A stretch of DNA of 17,261 nucleotides from Auxenochlorella pyrenoidosa (taxonomy: Eukaryota; Chlorophyta; Trebouxiophyceae; Chlorellales; Chlorellaceae): assembly GCA_001430745.1 (NCBI GenBank), contig KQ482041.1:1380530-1397790 (forward strand), in the 5' to 3' direction. The notes below the pieces were generated by a model. The model ran no database searches. It saw only the letters and a list, made by a program, of their open reading frames with translations, and was not told where the DNA came from. Position numbers and translations under genes: made by a program. Below, piece after piece: positions 1 through 9,800 of this stretch; the stretch's first letter is position 1; each line of letters opens with the position of its first letter.

Positions 1-3000
1 TCCATCTTGGCAATCAGGTCGCGCTCGGTGAGCCGCGGCGGCGGCTGGGTGGAGCCCTGCAGGGGGGCGGCCACGCCTTACGTCACTTGCTGCCTGTATC
101 CGTTCGCCTCCACGCCTGCTTGTCATGGCCAGAAGCTGGCCGGTGCATGAGCCTGAAAGGCCACAGGACCTGCAGGTAAAGCCGAACCCGGATGTCACCC
201 ACCCAGGCGGGCCGCCCGTGGCGCCCCTGGCGCCCACCTGCTTCAGGTCGATGGCAGCCGGCTGGAAGGTCTGGCCCCGCTGGAACACCGGCAGCGCGTC
301 CTGCCCGCCCCAGGACTGGTAGCGGTACACCTGCGGTGGGCAGGGGTGGTGGACACAGGCAGAGAGGAGGCATGGCGGGTGCTGCAAGGGAGAGGAGCGG
401 GCACTGGCCTCCACAACGCGAGTGCAAGGTCTGACACCACTGACAGGGAGAGCATCCTCCAGGCGTGCACAGGCAGGGAGACATGCTTAAGGCGGGAAAG
501 GACTGCAGCAAGCAGAGCACCGCCTGGCCTGCTGCCCTAACTGCGGCAATCAAGGGCTGCGCGCAGGGTGGGGTGCAAAGGGCGGCTGCAAGGCTGCAGG
601 CAGCGGGGGCGTGCCTCGAGGAAGTTGCGTGCGGTGACCATGAGGCCGGTGGCGGTGAACCCCTCGCCCGCGATGTCAATGTTCACCCGCGTCTCCTGCC
701 CCTCAGCATCCAGCGAGCAGCAGCTGCAGGGGAGGAGCGGCACGCCGGTGGGTGGGGTCGTTGGGAGCATGCCGAGCTCCCCAGGGGCTCCCAGTGCACC
801 ATGCAGGCAGCCAGCCGGCGCCCTGCCCCCTCCTGCTGCTGCCTTTGCCAGCTGAAAGGATGCCTTTGCGGCAGGCAGGGAGCTCGGGAAGGGCAGTTGA
901 CGACGTTCCTCCAACCCCCGCTGTGGCTCCCCCCGCCCTCACGCCAGGAAGTGCCGCACGATGAACTCAAACAGCTGCTCCTTGTCGCGGTCTCCCCCCT
1001 GGTAGGGCTTGAGCGGGTGGATGGGCGGGTGCGCCTTGTCGTCGTGGCCGCCCGGCCGCGGCCAGCGGAAGAGCCGGGAGGCCGGGTCCAGCAGGCGCTG
1101 CGCGTACGCGCACCAGGGCGCGCCGCCCTGCGACTGCGCCTCGACCATGCCCTGCAGGGGGAGGGCCCAAGGGGGTTAGGTGTGAGGGTTTGCAGGAGTC
1201 TGGGCAGAGGCATCCCGCACCGGCTCGGCCCAACCACCTGCAGCCGGTTTGGCCAGCCCCTGCCGCGGCGCTCCACACACCACTGTCAACGCCCTGTTCA
1301 ATGCCCATTAGAGTGGCCCCTGTGCCCCCCCGGCCCCCCTCCCCGGCATCCTGCTGCAGCACGCCCCACGCCGTAGGCTTGGCCGGGCTCACCCGCAGGT
1401 CGTAGTTCTGGTCGAACTGGTCGGTCTCTGTGCGGGGGTAGGAGATGTAGCCCTGCAGGCAAGGTGGCCACCGGCAGCAGCCGGGTGCTGAGCCCTGGCC
1501 ACAGCACAGAGGGGTGAACTGAGGCAGGCGGGTGCACATGCTGAGCCGGGCTGCTTGCCTGTTGGTACAGCTCCTCGGCGTGCTTCATGATGCGCTCACC
1601 AGGCATGCGCAGGTACTGCGGGGCGGGGGAAGGCGAGGGGGGTGACACCTGGTTCATGCACAGCAGCAGAGGAGACAAACCACTTTCTTATAGATGGTGT
1701 TGCTTTGTATGTATGCTTCGGCAGCTGCACCCTCTGCCTTTCTTCGCGGCCTCAACTCAACGCTGCATGCCTTGGCCTGCCTGGGCAGCCGGCCACCCAC
1801 CTGCGAGCCGCGCTTCTGCATCTCCAGTGTGCTCAGCGGGGCGGGCGCCCAGCGCGACTTGCGGTTGCCCTCCACCCCCGTGACCTGCGGCCAAGGAAGA
1901 AAGCAGAGCAGAGAAGAGGAACCTTGTAGCCAGCCGGCGCGTCGTCTCCCTTGCCCCCGGCCTGCCCTGCAGCGCTGGTGCGGGGTGGTACCACAACTGC
2001 GATGCTGACTACCGACGGCAGGTACTGCACGCATGCATGCCGCCCCGCTCCGATCCTACAGCCCTGAGGTTGCGTCTCGCTGGAGGCTACCCCCACGGAC
2101 ACCGCTCACAGTGGCGGTGGGTGACTCTGTGCACATCTCGTGCAGGATGGCGGCCGCGGCCTGGTCAAACAGCCGGTGGCGGTGCCACTTGAACTCGCAG
2201 GCCTGCCCGCCCTCGCGGTACAGCACCTGGCGGGGGGCAGGGGGGCAGGGGGGGGCAGAGGGGAGGGGGGGCGCATCAGGACATGCAGTTGCGCAGTGAG
2301 ACGCACCACAGGGGCCGCTGCAGAGGTCTGAGGCACGAGTGCGCTGCCTGCCAGCAGCCTGTGGGCCCTCTCCTGGAGAAAGCTGGCCCTTGCCCCTCGC
2401 CTGCCCCACACAACTTGCACTTGCCTGGATGTACCAAAAGGGCTCCGAGATGTGGGCCTGGATCTCCCAGGCCCGCTGCACAATGAGGCCCAGTGTGGGG
2501 AACTGGCAGGGGCCGTAGCTGCAGCCAGGGAGGCACGGGGGCGGGCGGTGATGCACGTGAGCGCGAGCAGTGCACTGCACCGCAGCGGCAACCGGCTTCG
2601 CCGTGTGGGGGGCTTGCGTGAGTGTCTCTGGGTGCAGTCCAGCCTCGGCTCGGCTGCATGGCGCACCTCAGCAGCACCCTGCCGTCCACCGCATGGTTGC
2701 TCCAATCAAACTTGTTCTGGAGCAGCAGGGTCTGCAGGGGGTTGGAGTGACAGCCGGCGGCGCAGACCACGTGCGTGCTCAGGCAGTTAAAGGCCTCTCC
2801 CGCATGCCTGCCTGCTACACAGCACAGCTCCAGAGCCATCCAGCACCCCCTGGGCGCGCCTGCAGGCGCGTGAACGAGGCGCCGATGCGCAGGTCAATCT
2901 CCTGCCGGGCATCCACCGCCTTGGCCTCGTTCTCGTTGGGCAGCGCCAGATTAGCCACAGCGCGCGCCAGGTCAGCGTAGACCAGGGCTGCAGGCCGGGG

Positions 3001-4482
3001 GGTGGGAGCGGGTGGCGGGGGGCACAGCGAGCATGCCGGGCTGCTGTGCCGGACAGGGCGGTTCCGACGCACAAGGCCGTGGGAAGCCTGGAGGATGCAG
3101 GTGGCCTGGCTTGCATAGGCCTTGCCTGAGAAGCGCGCCCGCCGGATGGTCAGCCTCGGGTTGACCTCGGTGCACACCTGCCCAGGGTGCAAGGCAGCGG
3201 AGCCCTTCCACATGAAGACGCAGCAAAACATGGCTGCACCGCTAGCCATTCAGCATTGGATGCCCAAACGGCCACTCTGACACTCATGGCCAACCCTGTT
3301 TCCCACCAGATACCCCAGCCACAGCGCTCCTGGCCCCTGTCATCCGGTTGCAAGCAGGGCTACAGTAGGCCGGCGCCATGCTATGTCCTCGGCTGCCCAT
3401 GCACTCTGCACCGCTGCCCAAGCACAAACACAGAGCGCCCCCACCCCTCCCACCTGGATGACCTCGAAAGCGATGTTCTCCCCCTCGCGATCGCAGTCCA
3501 GCCACAGCACCAGCCACTGGCAGGTGCGCGCCAGCTGCTGCAGGTTGCGCCGGATCTTCTCGTTCTCGCCCTGCGGCGGGGCGGGCGCGGCGCGCGACAC
3601 GCAGGGGCACGGCTGTTTCAGAGGCGGACGGCCCAATGCTGCCTGCACGAGTGTGCAGCCAGCGGCGGCACCAACATTGCCCCACAATGATGGCACCGCC
3701 GCCTAGCAGCAACCAATACGCCGCGCCATCACCACAGCCGGAGGGCCACTGGCTGCCGCCGGGACACGCTCTGCCTGCGCACAGCAGCGGCTCCCTGGCG
3801 GCCAGCTGGGGGCGCCCAGCCGGGCGCCCACCTTGGGCACGCCCTTGGACACCGATGCGTCGTACAGCTCGCGCGGCGAGCACGAGTGCCACCCCTTGAC
3901 CCGCGGCTCAAACTCAAGCTCCAGCAGGTGCCCCGCCACCGAGGTGAACACCATGTCCACCTGGGGGGGCAGGAAGGGGTGGGGTGAGGGAGCAGTCGAT
4001 GCCAGGGGAGGGGAGGCCAGGAGGCCGCTAGGCCGGCAGGCAGGCAGCCAGCAGGGAGAAGGCCGGCGGACCAAGGAGGCCGCCGGCCAGGCACCAGAGT
4101 CAGATGGGTGCCGCAAGCCCACACTCTGCATGCGCAGGGTTGCTGCGTGGCGGGCATCGGCCTGGGCGGCCCACCTGGCCGCATCCGGGCAGGTTGAAGG
4201 GGAACTCGTAAATCTTGCAGTAGGTAGCGCTGCAGCAGTCGGGGGGTGGGGTTGGGGACAGGCAGGACGGGTGCATGCAACCACTTCAGGTTGAAGAGCG
4301 GTGAGAGCACAGAGAGAGGGGCGAGCAGGCATTGAGGGTGGCACAGCCAGGTGCACGACTGCCAGGAGACCCCCAGCACCCAGCACGCACCAGGAGTTGG
4401 ACTGCCGGCAGCGGCCGCCGCTCAGCTGCTGGCTGACCGTGGCCGCCACCTTGTTCTTCTCCGCCACGTTGAGGACGCGCAT
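1..4482 (-). CDS. TOP3A: DNA topoisomerase III alpha, type IA (C-terminus beyond the left edge)
   Basis: This is a type IA topoisomerase, the decatenase that in eukaryotes works with RecQ helicases and RMI proteins to dissolve recombination intermediates in the nucleus. Exons (minus strand) are 4482-4391, 4229-4175, 3960-3832, 3570-3454, 3177-3126, 2987-2860, 2731-2667, 2518-2425, 2226-2110, 1884-1801, 1615-1559, 1452-1393, 1151-943, 723-615, 330-238 and 56-1. They join in frame to about 505 residues. The Toprim domain shows NVAEK (E8) and LDCDREGEN (D117, D119, E121). Other landmarks are [36 protein letters not shown] with the predicted catalytic tyrosine Y335, [12 protein letters not shown], and [13 protein letters not shown], which is close to the plant form. 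An in-frame TGA two codons before the ATG fixes the start. The end of the catalytic domain and any zinc fingers lie outside the window. Five of the 15 introns need a GC donor. The family assignment is very firm. Confidence 0.97.
331..614 (-). other. GC-AG intron (TOP3A intron 14)
   Basis: The exon ends NFLE in CTCGAG, followed by GCACGC; the acceptor is CACCGCAG before GTGTACCGC. The joined product [13 protein letters not shown] matches the plant enzyme without gaps. No in-frame GT donor is near. Confidence 0.85.
1453..1558 (-). other. GC-AG intron (TOP3A intron 11)
   Basis: The donor is CAACAG followed by GCAAGC, close to the known GC-donor consensus. The acceptor is CCTGCAG before GGCTACATC. 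The joined product is [17 protein letters not shown], which spans the active-site tyrosine. Confidence 0.9.
2227..2424 (-). other. GC-AG intron (TOP3A intron 8)
   Basis: The donor is ATCCAG followed by GCAAGT, a perfect match to the GC-donor consensus. The acceptor is GCCAG before GTGCTGTAC. The joined product is [15 protein letters not shown] dinucleotides a few bases downstream would break the frame. Confidence 0.9.
2232..2271 (+). other. Potential G-quadruplex tract in TOP3A intron 8
   Basis: Five runs of four to eight G are separated by CA, CA, CAGA and A on the plus strand, which is the template strand for TOP3A. On the sense strand this is the C-rich tract before the acceptor. Run lengths and loops fit a stable quadruplex. 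Confidence 0.65.
2732..2859 (-). other. GC-AG intron (TOP3A intron 6, weak donor)
   Basis: The exon end CGCCTGCAG is followed by GCGCGC, and the acceptor is CCCCTGCAG before ACCCTG. The product ASFTRLQTLLLQ aligns without gaps to the plant enzyme. Both junctions carry the same seven bases CCTGCAG, but only the GC-AG placement gives accepted intron ends. Confidence 0.75.
2988..3125 (-). other. GC-AG intron (TOP3A intron 5)
   Basis: The donor is TCTCAG followed by GCAAGG; the acceptor is CCTGCAG before CCCTGGTC. The phase-1 junction gives RARFSALVYADL, equivalent to the RA(R/H)FS(E/A) region of other TOP3A proteins. Confidence 0.88.
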
Positions 4483-5203
4483 GGATCAGCTCATGGCCTG
4501 CGCAGCGGGGCCATCGGCGTGTTGACGGTAGCAGGCTTTTGGCATGGGCTCTCGGAAGGGCCCTTCCGAGGACTGTGGCAATGCCAAGCTTGAAGCAGCA
4601 CGGTGGCTTTGCAATACAAAGTACACCTGTCTGGTCCACATGAGCACATTGCTTGGTGCATCCTGGCCCTTGCCTGCACCTTCGCAACCTGGTGCCGCAA
4701 CTGGCCGCTGCCGCCCCGCCGGCGGCGGCTGGCCCGGCTGCCGCTGCCGCTGCTACCACCTCTTCGAGTACACTCGGATCAGACCAAGGAGTCGTGCTGG
4801 ATGCTGCGGGCGCCCCACCGCTGCGTGCGATCACTTTTTGCAAATTTGTTTACTGCGAGCTGCGTGCCGCGAGCTTCAGCGGCCTCGAAAGAGCTTCGGG
4901 GATGCTGTGATTCAAAGGCAGTGCCGCCGCTTGATCGCCGAACCTGACAAAGACCAGTCCACTGGGCACCGTCACCGCCAGCTCCATCGCAAGAGAGGCA
5001 GCAATGCATGAGCTGGACATTTTGTGGACACACGAGCAGCCGCCTGTTTTCTCACAGCAATCACGCCTGCTGATCAAACCGACACCGCCTGCTTCCATAT
5101 GCCTCAGCAATCGCTTCCCGCATACCGTGCCAATGTGAGCAGCGTTCCATTCCAACGAGCAGTGTCACATGTGAACATGGCGTGCGCTCGCTGCAACCCG
5201 CGC
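4483..5203. other. Intergenic region: TOP3A 5' flank and NDUFAF6 3' flank
   Basis: No coding exon could be supported on either strand in these 721 bases. The region must hold the TOP3A promoter and 5' leader and the NDUFAF6 3' UTR. I saw no TTACA (TGTAA on the minus strand) that would mark an algal poly(A) site. The clear structure is the 20-base palindrome at 4551-4570. Confidence 0.7.
4551..4570. repeat. 20-base perfect palindrome upstream of TOP3A
   Basis: The sequence CTCGGAAGGGCCCTTCCGAG reads the same on both strands and lies 69-88 bases upstream of the TOP3A ATG. It could bind a dimeric regulator or form a hairpin in the 5' leader. Function is unknown. Confidence 0.8.
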
Positions 5204-6607
5204 TCAAAAGCCGCTGCCGCGCAGCAGCGCCCACTTGAGGCGCAGCTGGTAGGCCAGCGGCGGCACGGCGCCGCCCTTGCGCAGCATGGCCGGGTCAAAC
5301 AGGTTGAACCCGGCCTTCTCCAGGGCCGACAGGTACATGCCCGCAGCCACGCCGGGCGCGCAGAGCATGCGGGCCGCGCGCGGCGCGTCCCCTACCAGCC
5401 GCGCCGCTGCGTCCAGGTGCTGCTTGGCGGCGGCCGCAACGGCGAGCACAGCGTCGCGCATGCCCGGCGAGTCGCGGCCCGCCAGCACGTCGTCAGCGCC
5501 CACGCCGTGCGCAGCGCACACGTCGGCGGGCAGGTAGACGCGGCGCTGCGCGGCGTGGGCATATGTGCCTCTCAGCAGGCCGACCAGCCCCACCGCCTTG
5601 CCCAGGTGCGCTGCCGCGTGCTCTGCCGCCGCTGTCGCATGCTCTGCCGCCCCTGCTGCCGCGCTGCCGCCGCCCTCACTGCCGCTGCTGCTGCTCGGGC
5701 TGATGCCCGCCGCCTCGAGCTGCAGCGCCAGCAGCTGACCCGTGGTGCCTTCTGCATACTGCTCCAGCGCTGCCAGGCTGGCGGGCTGCTCAGCTGACAA
5801 CAGGTCGGCCTCTCGTGTGGCCACCACCTGCTGCAGGCGGTAGCGAGTCAGGGGCGCCTGCTGCAGGACCGCCGCCAGGGCGGTGATGACGGGCTGCGCG
5901 GGCGGGCGGCCCTTGTAGCAGTCGTTGATGGCGTCGCGCCACCACTGCAGGGAGCAGACAAAGCAGAGGGAGCAGGGGCCTGGTTTGGCTCGAGCCAGGC
6001 CAAGCCAGGCTGGCTTGCATGCGCTGACGAGCCGGCAAGGCCTGGGGCCGCCCTGCTTGCCAGCAGCAAGCGCGTTGTGTGCTCGATTCGTTCCTAACAA
6101 GCTGCTGGCTGACTGACAACACGTCCAGGTGCAGGGAAAGGGCACTGGGCGGCGGCGCACCTGGCACCGCATGAGCACCAGCATCTCGCTCCTAGCGTGC
6201 TCCCCGATCAGCGCCGTCTCCACGTTGAAGGCGCGCAGCGCAAAGACAGGCGCGCGCAGCTCCTGCGGCAGAGGCCCGAGGCAAGTGTGGTGCGACGGAG
6301 ACCCAGAGGCGGGCTGTACAAGTTGAGTTTCACTCCTCCCAGCCAGTCACCTTGCCGGCACCAGAGAGCGGCAGGCCCGCACCTTGGGCAGCTGGGTTAC
6401 CCACAGGTAGTTCTCATAATCATGCTGCTTCACTTGGTTGACGCAGTAGCTGAAAGCCTGGCGCAGGTCGGGCTGGGGCGCAGCCGCAGAGGCAGCGCCT
6501 GCCGTGCTGAAAGGGGCGGCGCCGCCACTTGCCACTGCCGCCAGTGCTGCCCACCTGGGCGCCAACGCCCGCGGCTGCACAACCTTCTGTATCCTGCCAG
6601 CCAGCAT
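5204..6607 (-). CDS. NDUFAF6: NADH dehydrogenase (complex I) assembly factor 6-like, squalene/phytoene synthase fold
   Basis: Exons 6607-6383, 6262-6161 and 5944-5204 (minus strand, two GT-AG introns, all phase 0) give 355 residues. In animals this family is needed for early assembly of mitochondrial complex I; it has a squalene/phytoene synthase fold. Residues 1 to about 44 are rich in Arg, Ala and Ser with almost no acidic residues, like a mitochondrial presequence (MLAGRIQKVVQPRALAPRW). Family landmarks are YENYLWVTQLP, VFALRAFNVE (about 81-90), RCQWWRDAINDCYKGRPPAQPV, QYAEGTTGQLL, HLGKAVGLVGLLRG (222 on), RVYLPADVCAAHGV and FNLFDPAM near the end. The position of the first DxxxD motif of true prenyl synthases reads as ETALIGEHA, so the protein is probably non-catalytic like its relatives. 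Residues 190-220 are a Ser/Gly/Ala insert with an imperfect AAEHATA/AAEHAAA duplication. The frame stays open upstream, so the start is chosen by the presequence and by the limits of the divergent promoter. Confidence 0.92.
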
Positions 6608-6860
6608 TGCCAGTTGTACGAGCGGCAGGCGGTGCGGCACACAGCCCGGCGGTGGATGGCAACAGGACAACCTTTGCGGCTTGTATGAACTGGAAATTGA
6701 CAGATCGGAGCGATCGGCAATTGAGAATGCACGGGGGCGAATGCGGTTCTGCCCATCGCGCCACATTTGCCCGTTTTGTCGCTGGCATTTGGCGCGCTCT
6801 GCCCCGGCCCCCTGCCTATTCAAAATTTCCGCGCTTTTTCCACGCCAAGGCGCTTGAAAG
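6608..6860. promoter_or_regulatory. Divergent promoter region, NDUFAF6 / RCC2
   Basis: These 253 bases separate two divergent start codons, so they must serve both genes unless leaders overlap. The region is locally richer in A+T than the genes, for example around 6675-6735 and 6815-6845. It contains the E2F-type site at 6788-6795. Confidence 0.7.
6788..6795 (+). promoter_or_regulatory. E2F/DP-type site
   Basis: TTTGGCGC is an exact match to the E2F consensus TTTSSCGC and continues as GCGC. It is 66 bases upstream of the RCC2 ATG. A cell-cycle promoter element fits a mitotic protein, but a single 8-base match in G+C-rich DNA is weak evidence. Confidence 0.4.
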
Positions 6861-9800
6861 ATGTCGGAGGCAGAGGACAAGAAGGCCCAGGCGGAGGAGG
6901 CGCCAGAGGCCGGCGTGCTGCTGGCTTGCGGCGCGACGGATTGGTACAGCATCGGGCGCACCAAGGAGGTGAATACCCGTACTGGTTGATCCTGGGGCTG
7001 CAGCGCCGCCCGTGCAGGGCGGCCCGGCGGCGATCGACAATTGGCGGCACCGCGACGCTGTGCCGCTGCGCTGGCGTGCCCAATGGTTTTGCCCCATGCT
7101 GTTGGATGCAGGTGCGGCCAGAGTACCCCAACTTGTCGGTGCCACACCGCCTCAAGGCCCTGGAGGTGAGGCATCGCCGGCTGCCTGCAACCGAACCGTC
7201 GCTTGTCCCTCCACCCCAGGCCCAAGCCAGCACTGCTCAGCGGCCATGGCATCCTGACTTTGCCCATCTGTGTGCCTGGTGCAGGGCATCAAGGTGGCTT
7301 TTGTGGCCGCGGGTGCCTCGGCCTGCCACACCGTCATCGGGGATGTCAATGGCGTGTGCTACACGTGGGGCCGCAACGAGGTGCGAGCAAGCCTGCCGGT
7401 CAACTGTGCGGCAGAGCGCAGCGCAAATGCCGCCGAAACAGAGCCGTCTTGAGGCCGGAGCAGCACAGGCAGAGGCACAGCGTGGCGACCATGGCATGCA
7501 CACCATGTCGGCAGTACTCGCTGTTTAGGGCATGCAGGGTGCCCGACGGCTGCGCGCCCTGCCTGGCGGCCTGCTGCCCCCCACCTCTCCTTCTGCAGAA
7601 GGGCCAGCTGGGCCTGGGCGACACCATCAACCGCAACAACCCCACCATTGTGGACGGCCTGCGCAACAAGAAGGTCGGTTTGGGGGCTGGAATGTGGGAG
7701 GAGCCGCCGCAGTCCCTCGGGTGGTGCCCCTGTGCCCTGCACAGGTGCAGCAGTGCGTGCTCCGCTGCGGCATGCCAGCCACATGCGGGCTCGCAGCCGG
7801 GAACACAGCCGCGCTGCGGGGCCGCTCCAGGCAGAGGTGCGTGCGGGCCATGCGCCCACTACCCCGTGCACCGCCACCCGCGCAGGTGGTGGGCGCGTCT
7901 GCGGGGCGCAACCACACCGCCGTGGTGACAGCCACCGGCGAGTCCTACTCCTTTGGCCTGAACAGCTACGGCCAGCTGGGCACCGGCAGCGTGAAGAAGC
8001 TCAAGGGGGCGGAGGACATGGCGCTCACGCCGCAGCTGGTGGGGGCCGCCCCGCTGCCGCCTGCTGAGCGGGAGGGCAGGGCCTGCTGCTGCTGCTGCTG
8101 CTTCTGCTGTAATTTGTTTGGCCTGGTTGCGCACACAGCGGGTGCGCGACAACGGGTATCCTGGTGCCCCTGGCAGGGACGCGGTGCGCACCTGCCGCTG
8201 TTCTCAGTCGCTGGGCGGTGGGATTTGGCGCGGCTTGCGGTGCTGGATGGGCAGCGCATGGCGCAGGTCCTGCACACTGCAGGAGCAGCGGTGCCGCCGT
8301 TGCTGCAAAGTGCAGGCTGGGCGGCAGTGCAGAGCCACACGGCTGCCACGCTGCACGCAAGCTCAGCCGCCCCTCCCACCCCACCCCACCCCGCGCAGTC
8401 CCTGGTGTCCAAGTGCAGCAAGGTGGGCTGCGGCGTCGACTTCACGATGTGGCTGTGCGAGGGCAAGCTGTGGTCTGCTGGCTGCCCGCAGTACGGCCAG
8501 CTGGGCCACGGCACTGACAACTCATACAACGCAGGTGCGCTCGCTCCCCGCTGCCCTCTGGGGCTAGCTGCGCGGCTGCTGGTCTGCGCAGCGTGTGCCG
8601 CAGGGAGCGCATGGCAGGCTCGCTTGTGCTGTTTGCCTGTGGGCATGCAGCGTGCCTGCTGCTGTTTTGTGCGGCCCGCTGGGGTCCCCAGCTGCGGCAC
8701 TGCGTGGGCTGTCAGTCGTCTGCATCCTTCCTATCGTGTCTGGGGACCCACAGCTGTTGCCCGCGTCTTCCCCGCATGCAAAGCAGCAGCAAGCAGCGCA
8801 GCTGCGTGACCCGTTTCGCCCGCAAACCTATCTCCCTGCCTCTCCCTGCCCTGCCCCCGGCAGCCGACAGCAGCGTGAAGATGGTGTTTGAGCCGCAGCC
8901 GCAGCCGCGTATCATTGCTGCGCTGGCGGAGAAGACTGTCACGCAGGTGTGGGGCTGCACGCACGGGGGCTGGCGGGCGCCCCGGCTGGCGGGGCGGCCT
9001 GCGCGCTGCACTTGATGCCGACAGGACCACCCGCCTCCATGGCAGGTTGCAGCAAACCTGGGCCCACCCTTCCAGTGTCTCTCCTCACCGCACGGCTGCA
9101 TGCCCCCCTTGTCACCCTCGTCATGCCCCCCATGCCCTGCCTCTCCTCGCCTTGATGCTGCCAGGTGGCGGTGGGCTACAACCACACCATTGCGGTGGCC
9201 TCTGACGGCGGCGTGTGGACCTGGGGCTTTGGCGGCTACGGCCGGCTGGGCCACAAAGTGCAGCAGGTGGGCAGGGAGGCGGGCTTGCTGGCAATCGTGG
9301 AGCAGCCACCCTGGAAGGGACTCGCGGCGGGGTTGCTGCTGCCACAGTGGCTGGCGGCCGGGCCATGTTCAGGCTATGCAGGGGAAAAAGGCAGCAGGCA
9401 GCGTCCCCGCCGCGTCTCGTGGGGGCTCTGGGTGGCATGGGGCGCCTCGCCGCGCCCGCTGCCTGCCCTGGGGCTCTGCACCTGCCGGCCCCTTGACGTC
9501 TGCGCTCCCTGCCAAGCCCGGCTCCACCCTGGGCGGAGTGTGACCGAGCCATGCAGCCCGCGACACCGACCGATCGGTTCCCCCTTCCCCCCCTTGGGGC
9601 CCGCCCTGCAGGACGAGTTCCGCCCTCGGCTGGTGGAGGCGCTGGCGGGGCGCATCGTGGTGCCCCCCGACGCCAAGGTGGCGGCGGGGCAGACCGCCTC
9701 CTTCTGCACCATCGTGGGCGGCCAGCTGTTTGCCTGGGGCAAGCTCAAGCCCTCGGGTGGGTGCCGGGGGCCTCGCCAGGGCAGGGCAGGCCTGGTAGCG

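Noticed and set aside
465..1376. A 303-codon plus-strand open frame
   Set aside because: It is antisense to TOP3A exons 12-14 and has no recognisable motif.
6810..6850. A second E2F-like site at TTTCCGCGC near 6828
   Set aside because: It does not match TTTSSCGC once the register is checked.
7532..8809. A 425-codon plus-strand open frame
   Set aside because: It runs through RCC2 exons in the wrong frame and through introns. Its translation is low-complexity Ala/Cys/Arg, typical of G+C-rich shadow frames.
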